Made by a program: the position numbers and the translations under genes. The notes under the pieces were generated by a model. The model ran no database searches. It saw nothing but the letters and a program-made list of their open reading frames with translations, and had not been told where the DNA came from. Positions 27,791 through 37,498 of a DNA stretch of 64,000 nucleotides are shown in pieces (the first letter of the stretch is position 1; each line of letters opens with the position of its first letter). This DNA is from Spirochaeta sp. UBA5339 (GTDB lineage Bacteria > Spirochaetota > Spirochaetia > DSM-2461): positions 1 through 64,000 of the forward strand of contig DHQL01000011.1 in NCBI GenBank assembly GCA_002408085.1. The letters are read 5' to 3'.

Positions 27791-29312
27791 TGTTCAGGCT
27801 CTCAATGACGGGAAGACAGATCTTCACGGCGGTCCCCTCCCCCTGCCGGCTCTCAACGGTCAGTCCGTAGGAACGGCCGAAGTGGAGCTTGATCCTCTCA
27901 TCAATATTTCTCAATCCCACATGGGAGCCGTCATCAACTTCCTCTCTGGAAAAGACAGCCTTTAAGGTCGGCGGATTCATGCCGCTTCCGTTATCACTAA
28001 TCCGCAGCTCCAGAACATCCTCGTTAAGGAAACCTTCAATCCTGATCTCTCCCTGCCCTTCAGGTTGATTCAGCAGGTCGCTGAGCCCGTGGCCTATGGC
28101 GTTTTCCAGAAGAGGTTGGAGAATACGGCTGGGAATGTAGAGTTTCATGCTTTCCTGTGGAAGCTCTTTTACCACAGTTATCCGGTCAAAGTACCGGAAT
28201 TGCATGATATTGATATAATCATCAATCATAGAGAGTTCACTGGACAGGGAGACCATCTCTCCTGTGATATTGATGGTCTTGTGGAGCAGTTCGCTCAGGC
28301 TTCTGATCACCTGTGCCAGACGGGAGTGATTCTCCATCATCGCCGCCATCTGAATGGTTCCCAGGGTGTTATAAAGGAAATGGGGGTTGATCTGATACTG
28401 CAGAGCCTTGAGCCGGGCTTCCTGCTTTTCCTTCTCAATGGCCAGATTCTGTTCGTAGAGCCCTGCCATACGGCGGCTCATCTCAAAAACACCCTTCTGG
28501 ATAATGTCAATTTCATTGCGGCACTCCCCCTGCCAGAGCTCAGAGGGATCAATGTTCCTGTACTCCATCGTTCCGATGCCCCTCATGACAGTGGTAAGAT
28601 CATTCATGGGCTTGGAGATCCGTCCCAGAAAGATAAGAGTGAAAAGGATAATTAGCAGATACAAAAAAACAGACATCAGTATCCGAAGAAAAATCTGCTG
28701 TTCCAAAATCCCCGGAATTTCTTCATTCACCTTGTTCATGATATCTGTAAACTCGTTTCGGGTCATATCAAAGACAGCCATATTGGAAGAGAAAAATCGG
28801 TATACCTTCTTTTCTTCAAAACTCAGGTCAGGATCTCTGCTCAGAGCCTGGATATTCTCATAGAGTGTGGGTTTCCCGCCCCTCAACAGAGTGTTGAGGA
28901 TTTCATTATCCCTGATCTGGCTGGAAAGGATCCTCTGGGCATCAAGAACCCTTTCTCTTGAGAACTTCCAGATATGGGCGGCATGGATCAGTTCATCGAT
29001 CTGATCCGTGGAGAGGGTGCCGATTTTAGGATGTTTCCGGAGGGTTTCGAAAGAGTGCTGCAGGGTTTCACTCTTTTCAACCCAGCTGGAGTAAAGCTCC
29101 GGAAGGGCTTCGATGGAATCGAGCTGCAGGAACATGATATCCGATGTGATCAGGGACAGGCTGTCCCAATCATTCTTAACCTTCCATACCTGGAGGGAGA
29201 GATCCTTGAATTTGAGGATAGCTACCATGGAACTCAGGGAAAAAAGAGAAGCCAGAACAAATGCGAACAGAGATGTCAGAATGATTCTGTAGAGGTTGTT
29301 GATAATTTTCAA
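27783..29312 (-). CDS. YesM-type sensor histidine kinase
   Basis: The 509-residue membrane kinase has an N-terminal helix (about 10-33), an extracytoplasmic sensor of about 170 residues, a second helix (about 207-230) and a HAMP linker (GRISKPMNDLTTVMRGI). The His_kinase module follows, with the phospho-acceptor in YQINPHFLYNTLGTI, and the HATPase with LLENAIGHGL and ISDNGSGM. This is the LytS/YesM class, usually paired with YesN regulators. It is the first gene before the regulator and tctCBA. Carboxylate sensing is inferred from linkage. Confidence 0.92.
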   Translation of the reverse strand: MKIINNLYRIILTSLFAFVLASLFSLSSMVAILKFKDLSLQVWKVKNDWDSLSLITSDIMFLQLDSIEALPELYSSWVEKSETLQHSFETLRKHPKIGTLSTDQIDELIHAAHIWKFSRERVLDAQRILSSQIRDNEILNTLLRGGKPTLYENIQALSRDPDLSFEEKKVYRFFSSNMAVFDMTRNEFTDIMNKVNEEIPGILEQQIFLRILMSVFLYLLIILFTLIFLGRISKPMNDLTTVMRGIGTMEYRNIDPSELWQGECRNEIDIIQKGVFEMSRRMAGLYEQNLAIEKEKQEARLKALQYQINPHFLYNTLGTIQMAAMMENHSRLAQVIRSLSELLHKTINITGEMVSLSSELSMIDDYINIMQFRYFDRITVVKELPQESMKLYIPSRILQPLLENAIGHGLSDLLNQPEGQGEIRIEGFLNEDVLELRISDNGSGMNPPTLKAVFSREEVDDGSHVGLRNIDERIKLHFGRSYGLTVESRQGEGTAVKICLPVIESLNNG

Positions 29313-29563
29313 ATGAATAATCCTTTCCGGAACCGTCAGGGGCGGAAAACGTATTCAACTCTACTCCTCTGAAGGGGGAGAGTTCAAGAGCGCGTGACAG
29401 TCTGTTCAGTAATAATTATTTCTGTTGACTGCTGAAGCAGGGGAAGTTTATGGTCTTGACCAGAAAGTTATACCGGGGAATCCACTCTATTTCAGAATTA
29501 AATATTGATAAAGTTGTCAGACCTCTGTATAAAGAGAGGAAAAACAACTTCAGGGGTTCATTC

Positions 29564-30652
29564 ATGGCACTATTCGAAAAGGCACTGGTTAAAACAGACG
29601 ATCTACCTATCCGGCATGCAGGAGAGGTTCATTCGGGCAAGGTCCGCTCGGTCTACTGGCTCACAGAGGAGGACAGTAAACGTCTCTGTGCAAGGTACGG
29701 TCTGGAAGACGAGGAACTGGCTGTTATGGTCATCAGCGACAGGATCTCCGCCTATGAGTGCATCTGGCAGAGCGAAGGGGGCCTTAAGGGGATTCCCGGG
29801 AAGGGAGCGGCCCTGAACGCCATCGCCCGGTACTGGTTTACCCGCTTTGAAGAGGAAGGACTGGCGGGCAACCATATAGTCGATGTCCCCCACCCCCTGG
29901 TCTGGGTGGTCCGAAAGGCCCGCCCCGTAATGGTTGAGGCTATTGCCCGGCAGTATATCACAGGCAGTATGTGGCGGTCTTACGAAAAAGGGGACCGTGA
30001 GATCTGCGGGATCACCCTCCCCGAAGGACTGAAGAAGAACCAGAAGCTGGATGAGCTTCTGATCACTCCCTCCACCAAGGGTATTATCGAAGGAGTGGAA
30101 GGAATTCCCGAGATCGATGATGTGAATATCACTAGAGAGCAGATAATAAATAATCTGGATATCTTTAACTTCCGGAGCGCCGAAGATGTGGCCACCTACG
30201 AAAAGCTTCTCACCGAGGGATTCAGCCTTATCTCAGGAGAGCTTGAAAAGATCGGCAAGGTCTTTGTGGATACCAAGTTTGAGTTCGGTTTTATCGGCGA
30301 GGGTGAGGATGCGAAAATGATCTACATTGATGAGATCGGTACTCCCGACTCCTCCAGATACTGGGACAGCGAACTCTATGCCAAAGGGGAGATCAGAGAG
30401 GACTCCAAGGAGTTTTTCCGTGAGATGCTCCAGGCCTCTGTTCCCGACAAGGATGTGCTGCTGAACAAGAACCGTATGGACGAACGCAAGGCCCTGGCCG
30501 ATAGCTTCCGCCTCAAGGACGAGCAGATGATGGAGGTCAGCCGCCTCTACATCGACCTGGCCGAGAAGATCACAGGTCAGAAACTGCCCCTCTCAGACTC
30601 TCCAAAGAAGGAGATTACCGAAGCTCTGGCTGTACTGGGCCTGATTCAATAA
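29564..30652 (+). CDS. purC: Phosphoribosylaminoimidazole-succinocarboxamide synthase PurC
   Basis: PurC condenses CAIR with aspartate using ATP in purine synthesis. The ATG at 29564 is chosen because CAGGGG precedes it and the family homology starts here, giving 362 residues; an upstream in-frame ATG adds 38 unrelated residues. Signatures include HSGKVRSVYWL, VISDRISAYECIWQ, ARQYITGSMWRSYEKGDRE, VDTKFEFGF and YIDEIGTPDSSRYW. It is longer than the E. coli enzyme (237 residues) because of a C-terminal extension. It is a single gene with its own terminator. No recognisable purine riboswitch lies upstream. Confidence 0.93.
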   Translation: MALFEKALVKTDDLPIRHAGEVHSGKVRSVYWLTEEDSKRLCARYGLEDEELAVMVISDRISAYECIWQSEGGLKGIPGKGAALNAIARYWFTRFEEEGLAGNHIVDVPHPLVWVVRKARPVMVEAIARQYITGSMWRSYEKGDREICGITLPEGLKKNQKLDELLITPSTKGIIEGVEGIPEIDDVNITREQIINNLDIFNFRSAEDVATYEKLLTEGFSLISGELEKIGKVFVDTKFEFGFIGEGEDAKMIYIDEIGTPDSSRYWDSELYAKGEIREDSKEFFREMLQASVPDKDVLLNKNRMDERKALADSFRLKDEQMMEVSRLYIDLAEKITGQKLPLSDSPKKEITEALAVLGLIQ

Positions 30653-30719
30653 ACGATCTCACCGAAAAGGACTCTATGAATTACCGGGAGAGGCATCAAG
30701 GGCCGGTACTTTTATGATA

Positions 30720-30762
30720 GGGCCGTTGCAATTTTAGGATTTGCAACGGCCCTTTTCTTTTT
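30720..30762 (+). terminator. Intrinsic terminator after purC
   Basis: A near-perfect 12-bp stem (GGGCCGTTGCAA paired with TTGCAACGGCCC) is followed by a run of T residues broken by a single C. It lies about 70 bp beyond the purC stop and before the chemoreceptor gene. Confidence 0.93.
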
Positions 30763-30883
30763 TTTCTCCGTTATTGAAAATGAACTTATTGTCAATTATT
30801 AAGAAATGCGATAGGAATTGAAATAATTAATAAACTATCATTTACAGAGTTAAACATATAATTAATCTATGCGGAGTAAAAGA

Positions 30884-32974
30884 ATGAAACTGAAACTGTC
30901 TCTGAAAGGAAAGCAAATTTTATCCTTTGGAGTCCTTACCCTTGTTTTAAGCGGGTCTCTCCTGGGTCTGTCCTATTTTGTTGCTAAGAATATTATGCAG
31001 AATGAGGTTTATGACAGGCTGGAGGTGGAAGCAGACCTCCTGGCCCAGGGCTATGAAAAATGGATTGATGAACAGATCAACGAACTTAAGGCCATAAGCC
31101 GCTATATCACCATGGATTACAGCCCTGAGATGGATCAGGCCCTTGCAGAGGCCGCCGGCCGGCTTGGATTCAATTCCATGGCTCCGGCGGACATTAACGG
31201 TATTCTTCATCTTGCCGGCGGCAGAACCGTTGACCTGTCTGGAAGGGACTATCTTCAAAAGCTGCTTTCCACCGGAGAGGTCAGTATTTCAGATCCCACT
31301 TACAGTGCCGTTGAGGGAGAGGAAGACCTCTTTACTGTCCTTATGGCGGTACCTATTTGGGAAAACGATCAGCTTGCGGGTGCTCTGATTGCCCAGAGAC
31401 CTGCGGAGTACCTGAGTGAATATCTGAAAGGGTCCGACAACGGTGAAGGGTCATCCAACTTTGTCATCAGCGGCAACTCCCCCACCCCTATTGCCCATTC
31501 AGATCCCCAGGTTGTAAAAGATCAGCTCAATATTGTGGAAATGGCGGAAACAAATGCCAATCTGAGACCTCTTGCGGAAGTTATTAAAAAGATGATGGCC
31601 GGTGAAAAGAATGTGGACCGCTACTTCTATAACGGCATCCATAAGCTGGTTGCCTATACTCCCATAGGTGAGTTCGGCTGGAACGTGGCCATAACAATGG
31701 ATGAAGACTTTGCCATGGCTGCAATTCACAAGCTGAAGGGCTATATGTTCCTGATTATTCTTATCGGCTTTATCATAAGCATTGTAATTGCCTTCTTTCT
31801 GGGAAAGGCCCTGGCCGGGCCCATTCAGATTATCTCAGAGAGTATTGAGGGGATTGCAACAGGTGAAGCCGACTTAACCCAGAGAATCGATTTCAAGGGA
31901 AGAAACGATGAGATAGGCACTCTTGTGGAGGGATTCAACAAGTTTATCGGCAATCTTCAGAATATTATCTCGGTCCTCAAGGACTCCCAGAGCACCCTGG
32001 ACTCCATCGGACTGGAGATGGCCACCAGCAGCCAGGAGTCGGCCAGTGCAATCAGCGAGATTCTTGCCAATATTCAGGGAGTAAGAAATCTCTCGTCAAA
32101 ACAGGGGGAGAGTACCGGCACCGTCTCCGAAGCGGTCCAGGGAATAGTCAAAGCCATTGAAGAGCTGAAGCATCTTCTGGAGACCCAGGAAAACAGCAGC
32201 AGTCATGCCTCGGCGGCGATTCAGGAGATGATCAGCAATATCGATATGGTCACCAAGTCGGTTGTCAGCATGTCCGCAAGCTTTACAACCCTCACCGAGT
32301 CCGCAGCCAACGGCAAGACACGGCAGCAGGCCGTGGAAAAGAGCGTTATGGATATCAGCTCCCAGTCTGCCATGCTTATGGAGGCCAACAAGATTATCGC
32401 CGGCATTGCCTCCCAGACCAACCTCCTTGCCATGAATGCGGCCATCGAAGCAGCCCACGCGGGTGACGCGGGCCGGGGATTTTCGGTTGTTGCCGATGAG
32501 ATAAGAAAGCTGTCGGAAACATCAACCGAACAGTCCCGATCCATCGGAGCACAGTTGACCAATATTGAACAGACCATTCTTGAAGTTGTGGACGCCTCAA
32601 AGGAGTCCAACCTGGCCTACAACTCCATTATCAGCGAGATCGAGCAGACCGACCAGCTGGTTAAAGAGGTTGAAAGTGCCATGAGTGAACAGAAGGAGGG
32701 ATCAAGACAGGTTCTTGCGGCACTGAAGGATATGAAGGATGCCGGTGACAATGTACAAACCCAGTCGGTTCAGATGAACGATGCAGCCCGTAAGGTTTCC
32801 GGTTCCATGGACGACCTGACCGAGATCTCCTCCCTGATCCAGAACAGCATGGATGAGATGAGCGCCGGGGCCTCCCAGATTAACGAGTCAGCCCAGCAGG
32901 TCTCCAAACTGGCTGATGACACCCGGGCCAATATCTCTGATATGGAGAATGTGATCGGGAAATTCAAGGTCTGA
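30884..32974 (+). CDS. Methyl-accepting chemotaxis protein with dCache-like sensor
   Basis: The ATG at 30884 follows GGAG by seven bases and is preferred over an ATG 15 bp upstream; this gives 696 residues. Transmembrane helices lie at about 12-34 and 285-310 and bracket a periplasmic double-Cache-like domain (AISRYITMDYSPEMDQ, then VSISDPTYSAVEGEEDLF). A HAMP domain (about 311-365) and the signalling hairpin follow, with the conserved tip around IASQTNLLAMNAAIEAAHAG. No C-terminal CheR-binding pentapeptide is visible. It senses small ligands and signals to CheA to control the periplasmic flagella. Confidence 0.93.
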   Translation: MKLKLSLKGKQILSFGVLTLVLSGSLLGLSYFVAKNIMQNEVYDRLEVEADLLAQGYEKWIDEQINELKAISRYITMDYSPEMDQALAEAAGRLGFNSMAPADINGILHLAGGRTVDLSGRDYLQKLLSTGEVSISDPTYSAVEGEEDLFTVLMAVPIWENDQLAGALIAQRPAEYLSEYLKGSDNGEGSSNFVISGNSPTPIAHSDPQVVKDQLNIVEMAETNANLRPLAEVIKKMMAGEKNVDRYFYNGIHKLVAYTPIGEFGWNVAITMDEDFAMAAIHKLKGYMFLIILIGFIISIVIAFFLGKALAGPIQIISESIEGIATGEADLTQRIDFKGRNDEIGTLVEGFNKFIGNLQNIISVLKDSQSTLDSIGLEMATSSQESASAISEILANIQGVRNLSSKQGESTGTVSEAVQGIVKAIEELKHLLETQENSSSHASAAIQEMISNIDMVTKSVVSMSASFTTLTESAANGKTRQQAVEKSVMDISSQSAMLMEANKIIAGIASQTNLLAMNAAIEAAHAGDAGRGFSVVADEIRKLSETSTEQSRSIGAQLTNIEQTILEVVDASKESNLAYNSIISEIEQTDQLVKEVESAMSEQKEGSRQVLAALKDMKDAGDNVQTQSVQMNDAARKVSGSMDDLTEISSLIQNSMDEMSAGASQINESAQQVSKLADDTRANISDMENVIGKFKV

Positions 32975-32981
32975 TAAAAAC

Positions 32982-33028
32982 GGCCTCCCCCTCCCCCGGA
33001 AGGAAACAAATAGGGAGAGGGAGAGGCC
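32982..33028. terminator. Bidirectional hairpin between the chemoreceptor and efflux operons
   Basis: GGCCTCCCCCTCCC pairs with GGGAGAGGGAGAGGCC across a short A-rich loop. On the minus strand it is followed by GTTTTTATC, so it should terminate the efflux operon. On the plus strand it lies 7 bp after the chemoreceptor stop but has only a weak T run. Confidence 0.75.
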
Positions 33029-33065
33029 AAATTGTATAAATTCAGTCAAATAAGGAGCGAAAATG

Positions 33066-33356
33066 TTATAGGATTTGCTGGAAGGGAAGAGCAAAGACTT
33101 TGATCCCCTCCCCGTCGAATCGTTCTTTTACCTCTTTGACTGCGTTTGCGTATTCGGCTGCCCGGTCGTCGTCACAGTAGATGATGAATATGAAGTTCTC
33201 TTCAGGCCATATGGCGTCCCCCTTGCGGGGGTCCGATTTTCCACGGCCGTGGACGGCGCTCAGCTTGGAGTAGTAAAACCCCTCCTCCACCGCATCCAGG
33301 GCCTCGATAATATCCTCTTCAACCGTGTTATTGGCTATAATTTCCAGTCTTGTCAT
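33066..33356 (-). CDS. PII-like efflux-associated regulatory protein
   Basis: This 96-residue protein has a ferredoxin-like PII fold pattern (beta-alpha-beta: TRLEIIANNTVEEDIIEALD, then NFIFIIYCDDDRAAEYANAV, with a central loop AVHGRGKSDPRKGDAIWPEE). It resembles the small PII-like proteins linked to RND transporters in Bacteroidetes (PG0541 group). It overlaps the RND pump stop by 4 bp and has an AGGAGGA ribosome-binding site. It may bind a nucleotide or ligand and modulate the pump; no function is proven. Confidence 0.7.
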   Translation of the reverse strand: MTRLEIIANNTVEEDIIEALDAVEEGFYYSKLSAVHGRGKSDPRKGDAIWPEENFIFIIYCDDDRAAEYANAVKEVKERFDGEGIKVFALPFQQIL

Positions 33357-36300
33357 GCGTATTTCCTCCTGTTAAGAACCGCAAAGAGTACGGGGGTCAC
33401 AAAAAGAGTCATCAGTGAGCTGGCCAGAAGGCCCCCGATAATGGTCTGGGCAATGGGCTGAACCTGCTCGGTTCCCGCTCCTCCCATAAAGGCCAGGGGA
33501 AACATCCCCAGAATGGTGGTAAAGGTGGTCATCAGGATCGGGCGGAGTCTGTTTCCGCCTGCCTCGATACAGGCCTCCTTCAGGCCATGGCCCCTCTTCA
33601 GGAGCATATTGGTGTAGTCCACCAGAACGATACCGGTGTTAACTACCAGTCCCACAAGTACAACCAGACCGACCGCCGACATCATGCTGAAGGACTCGCC
33701 GGTAAATCTGTAGAGCCCTACGACACCGATCAGCATTAATGGAATGGTCATCAGTATGATAAAGGGGTCCTTCACCGATTCAAACTGGGCGGCCATTACA
33801 CCGAATACCAGCAGAATGGCAACCACAACGATCATGGCCATATTGGAACTCTGCTCCCTTACATCACTGAAGTCTCCACTCATATCCAGGGTCACGCCGT
33901 CAGGCAGAACCAATTTGGCATCGATCATCTCCTCAAGAGCCGCCTGGGCGTCTGTCAATGAGTAGCCGTCAGCCAGACCTGCTGTAACATGAACCTGTCT
34001 CTGCTGATCCTCACGCTTGATGCTTATGGGGCTGGTGGACCGGCCCAGGGTGGCCACGTTGGATACGGCGATTCTTGTGCCTGAACTGTTGGTAACGAAG
34101 ATCTTGTTCAGATCGGGAACGGAACTCTTGTCCTCGTCCCTGAGGGCAACCTTCACATCCAGTTCATCTCCCCCCAGGCTGTAGGTTGTGGCAGTAACGC
34201 CGTTGATGCTGGCGCCGATCTCTGAGGCTACTGTGTACATATCCAGCCCCATATTGTAGGCCCTGTCTCTGTCTATCTGAACCTCAATCTGGGGCAGACC
34301 GTTGTCCAGGTCAGTGGCGGGCTCGGTGATAAAGGCGATATTCTCCTCAATAAGAGTCTTCAGCTCTTCCGCAGCCTCGGTGGCCGCATCAATATCGTCG
34401 GAGGCAAGAACTACATCTACAGGGGTATCACTGGCCACACCCATTCCGAAGGATTGGAACTCCACTGTGGTTGACGGGAAATCATTGAAGTGCTCCCTGA
34501 GGAAGGCCTTCATCTCGGTGGCGGTAACCTCCTGATCCTGATAGCTGGGCAGGGCGATCCGGATACTGGCCTCATTGGAGTAACTTGTGCCTCCAAATCC
34601 TCCGCCGGAACCGACGGTGACTGAGATATTCTCATAGTGCCCGGCAAACTCGTCGTCAAACATCTCGGCAAGCTGCAGGGCGGTCTGCTCTGTCTCGTCC
34701 AGTGATGTTCCCGTGGGGAGCTCTATGGAGAGGCGGATGGAGTCCTCACTCATGGGGGGAGCCATGATGATCCCCAGATCGGTAAACTGTTTTACAGAGA
34801 AGGCAAAAAGGAGAACAACCAGCACAAGGACCTTGTACTTGTGATCCAGAAGGCGGCTCAGCACGGCCTTATATCCGTTATCCAGCTTGTCGAATCCCTT
34901 TGCCAATGCATCATCTGCTTTTTTGAATACAGCGATCTTAAGAGGCTTCTGCTTTCTGGTGTTGATCTTCAGGTAGTTCGCCGCCAGAGCGGGTACAAGG
35001 GTCAGGGCCACAACAAGGGAGACCACCAGGGCAATGATGATGGTATAGGACATATCCCCGAAGATCTGTCCCAGCATTCCCAGCTGGTCCTTGAAGATCA
35101 GGATGGGGATAAATACACAGACAGTGGTCAGGGTTGAGGCGGTGATGGACATAACCATCTCCCGGCTTCCCAGGATCGCCGAGGCGCTGAGCTTTGTGCC
35201 CCTCTCCCGGAACCTGTAGATATTCTCGATAATAACGATGGAACAGTCTACAACCATTCCAAGTCCCAGGATGACTCCAGTCAGGGTCATCAGGTTGATG
35301 GACAGATCCATAAAGTACATAAACAGGATAGTGATAAAGATGGATATGGGGATGGACAGGGCGATGATCAGGGTACTGGGCCAGCTTCTCAGAAAGAAGA
35401 AGAGCACCAGCATGGCCAGAATAATCCCCTGAATCAGGGAGTTGTAGGTCTGATTCATAATGGACCGGATGGTGGAGGAGTCGTCTGTCAGAACGATGAT
35501 CTGTACACCGTCGGGGAGCTCCGCATTGATGCTGTCCAGAGAGGCAGTTACCGAGTCAGAAACAGAGATACTGTTGGCGTCTGACTCCTTCTGGATGGAG
35601 ATGTTTACACCGTAGCTCCCGTTGATAAAGACACGGGTATCCTCATCATCGTTGGTGAGGGTTACATCGGCCACATCCTTCAGGCGGACCTCCTGTACAT
35701 AACCGCTGTCGCTGGTAAAGGTGGCAATCACAACCTCTTCAATCTGATCAACAGACTCAAACTCTGCGCTGGTACGGATCAGGTAATCGGTATTACCCTC
35801 CTGTATGCTTCCGGCTCCCAGCTGGTAGTTCTGACTGTCCAGGGAGTTTGAAACTTCACTGAGGGTAAGGTTGTAGGCCTCCAGGCGGTTCTGGCTGACG
35901 GCTACCTTTACGATCTGGTCCTGACCACCGTTTACAGACACATTGGCCACGCCGCTGATTCTCTCCAGCTTGGGCTGTACGGTGTCCTCTCCGATAGTCC
36001 TCAGCTCATTCTGGGAGAGGTCCCCCAGGACCGCCAGGGTCATAATGGGCATATCATCGGAGTTCATCTTGAAGATGGTGGGACTGGAGGCATCATCGGG
36101 AAGCATATCCCCTACCTGCTCCAGGACATCCCGGATATCATTGGTTGCCTCGTCCAGGTCCTTGGAGAATCCGAACTCAAGACTGATCTGACTCACACCC
36201 TCGGAAGAGGTGGAGGAGATTGACTCCAGGTCGCTGACGCTGGAGAGCTGCTGCTCCAGTACTTCTGTCACATTCTGCTCAATATCCTCAGGACTCGCTC

Positions 36301-36457
36301 CGTCATACTGGGTGTTGATCATAATCACCGGCATTTCCATGTCAGGAAAGAGGGCTACGGGAATATTGGGAACAAGAAATCCTGCCATCCCGATAAAAAG
36401 TATAAAGATAATGACAACCGTAATCGGCCGCCTTACAACGGTTTCGGTAATATTCAT
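33353..36457 (-). CDS. RND-family efflux pump inner-membrane transporter
   Basis: The 1,034-residue protein is a full-length RND (HAE1/AcrB-like) permease with 12 transmembrane helices and two large periplasmic loops. Recognisable features are the N-terminal VVRRPITVVIIFILFI, the porter region NVSVNGGQDQIVKVAV, helix 4 with GLGMVVDCSIVIIENIYRFR (proton-relay Asp), and the second-half motif GLVVNTGIVLVDYTNMLLKR. It exports drugs, lipids or other compounds using the proton or sodium gradient. It works with the fusion protein and TolC-like channel encoded upstream. Confidence 0.93.
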   Translation of the reverse strand: MNITETVVRRPITVVIIFILFIGMAGFLVPNIPVALFPDMEMPVIMINTQYDGASPEDIEQNVTEVLEQQLSSVSDLESISSTSSEGVSQISLEFGFSKDLDEATNDIRDVLEQVGDMLPDDASSPTIFKMNSDDMPIMTLAVLGDLSQNELRTIGEDTVQPKLERISGVANVSVNGGQDQIVKVAVSQNRLEAYNLTLSEVSNSLDSQNYQLGAGSIQEGNTDYLIRTSAEFESVDQIEEVVIATFTSDSGYVQEVRLKDVADVTLTNDDEDTRVFINGSYGVNISIQKESDANSISVSDSVTASLDSINAELPDGVQIIVLTDDSSTIRSIMNQTYNSLIQGIILAMLVLFFFLRSWPSTLIIALSIPISIFITILFMYFMDLSINLMTLTGVILGLGMVVDCSIVIIENIYRFRERGTKLSASAILGSREMVMSITASTLTTVCVFIPILIFKDQLGMLGQIFGDMSYTIIIALVVSLVVALTLVPALAANYLKINTRKQKPLKIAVFKKADDALAKGFDKLDNGYKAVLSRLLDHKYKVLVLVVLLFAFSVKQFTDLGIIMAPPMSEDSIRLSIELPTGTSLDETEQTALQLAEMFDDEFAGHYENISVTVGSGGGFGGTSYSNEASIRIALPSYQDQEVTATEMKAFLREHFNDFPSTTVEFQSFGMGVASDTPVDVVLASDDIDAATEAAEELKTLIEENIAFITEPATDLDNGLPQIEVQIDRDRAYNMGLDMYTVASEIGASINGVTATTYSLGGDELDVKVALRDEDKSSVPDLNKIFVTNSSGTRIAVSNVATLGRSTSPISIKREDQQRQVHVTAGLADGYSLTDAQAALEEMIDAKLVLPDGVTLDMSGDFSDVREQSSNMAMIVVVAILLVFGVMAAQFESVKDPFIILMTIPLMLIGVVGLYRFTGESFSMMSAVGLVVLVGLVVNTGIVLVDYTNMLLKRGHGLKEACIEAGGNRLRPILMTTFTTILGMFPLAFMGGAGTEQVQPIAQTIIGGLLASSLMTLFVTPVLFAVLNRRKYA

Positions 36458-36471
36458 AATCCAAGGCCTCC

Positions 36472-37476
36472 TTATTCGGCCACTTTGACTGATGATCCGT
36501 CCTGAAGCATGCTCTGACCTCTGGAAACCACGATGTCTCCCTCACTCAGGCCGCTGAGGATCTCAGTCCTGCCGTCTACTGTCAGTCCAGTCTCGATAAA
36601 TCTCTGTTCTACTGTGTCATCGCCGCTTATAACATAGACATAGATTCCCGATGCGGCGCTGACAATGCTGTCGCTTGAAAGGACAAGAACGTCCTCCCTG
36701 GTTTCGGTATAGAGTTTCACGGAACCGAACATTCCGGACTTGATGCGGCTGTCGCTTTCATCCAGGGAGATCATAACCTCCAGGGTACGGGAGTCCTTGT
36801 CCAGAACGGGACTGATCTCGGTTACGGTACCGATGAAAATCTCGGAACCGTAGGGTTCGAAGGTGATGTCCGCCTTCTGTCCCAGTTCGATCTCAGCCAT
36901 ATTCTTTTCCGCAATATAGCTGACCAGCTGAAGGTTCGCCAGGTCACCTACGGTAGCCACAGGTACGGAGGTGGAACTGATGGTGGCTCCCACTTCATAG
37001 GGAATATCTGTTACGGTTCCGCTGATTGTGGAGCGTACGGGAGAGGCCACATAGACCTGTCCGGGAATGGAGGGGTCAACCTCAGCGATGATCTGGCCCT
37101 TGCGCACATAGCTTCCAAGGGATATCTCCAGTTTGGTAAGCTTACCGGCGGCATCGGGATAGATGTCGACGCTGGTCCCGGCTTCCACATCGCCGTTGAC
37201 CTTCAGGTAATCCTTCAGGGTTGTGCTGAGGGTCTCTTCTGCCAGAACGGTGTAGACAGTGTCACCGCTGCCTGATTCCATGCCGGGCATTGCTCCGGGT
37301 GCACCGTCGGGTGCTCCTCCTGATGCCGCGGGAGCGCCGGAAGGGGCTCCGCCCGAGGCCACGGGAGGATCTCCTCCCAGAATGCTGTAGGCCAGAACGC
37401 CCAGTACCAGGACGATCAGCAGAATCAGGGTAACCCCTGTAATCGTATTTTTTCTTTTATCCGATTTATCGTTCAT
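36472..37476 (-). CDS. RND efflux membrane fusion (adaptor) protein
   Basis: The ATG at 37476 follows GGAGG and is preferred over a start 60 bp upstream, giving 334 residues. One N-terminal transmembrane anchor (about 13-33) is followed by a Gly/Ala/Pro-rich linker, then lipoyl-like halves (VEAGTSVDIYPDAAGKLTKL, then KGQIIAEVD) with almost no helical hairpin. Beta-barrel and membrane-proximal domains follow (GQKADITFEPYGSEIFIGTV, then GEDTV-like strands). It bridges the RND pump and outer-membrane channel. The gene lies between the RND and TolC-like genes. Confidence 0.88.
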   Translation of the reverse strand: MNDKSDKRKNTITGVTLILLIVLVLGVLAYSILGGDPPVASGGAPSGAPAASGGAPDGAPGAMPGMESGSGDTVYTVLAEETLSTTLKDYLKVNGDVEAGTSVDIYPDAAGKLTKLEISLGSYVRKGQIIAEVDPSIPGQVYVASPVRSTISGTVTDIPYEVGATISSTSVPVATVGDLANLQLVSYIAEKNMAEIELGQKADITFEPYGSEIFIGTVTEISPVLDKDSRTLEVMISLDESDSRIKSGMFGSVKLYTETREDVLVLSSDSIVSAASGIYVYVISGDDTVEQRFIETGLTVDGRTEILSGLSEGDIVVSRGQSMLQDGSSVKVAE

Positions 37477-37498
37477 TGTATTCCTCCGTAGGGATTGT

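Noticed and set aside
29450..29563. N-terminal extension of PurC
   Set aside because: The in-frame ATG at 29450 adds 38 residues without family similarity, while the ATG at 29564 has a ribosome-binding site and begins at the conserved region.
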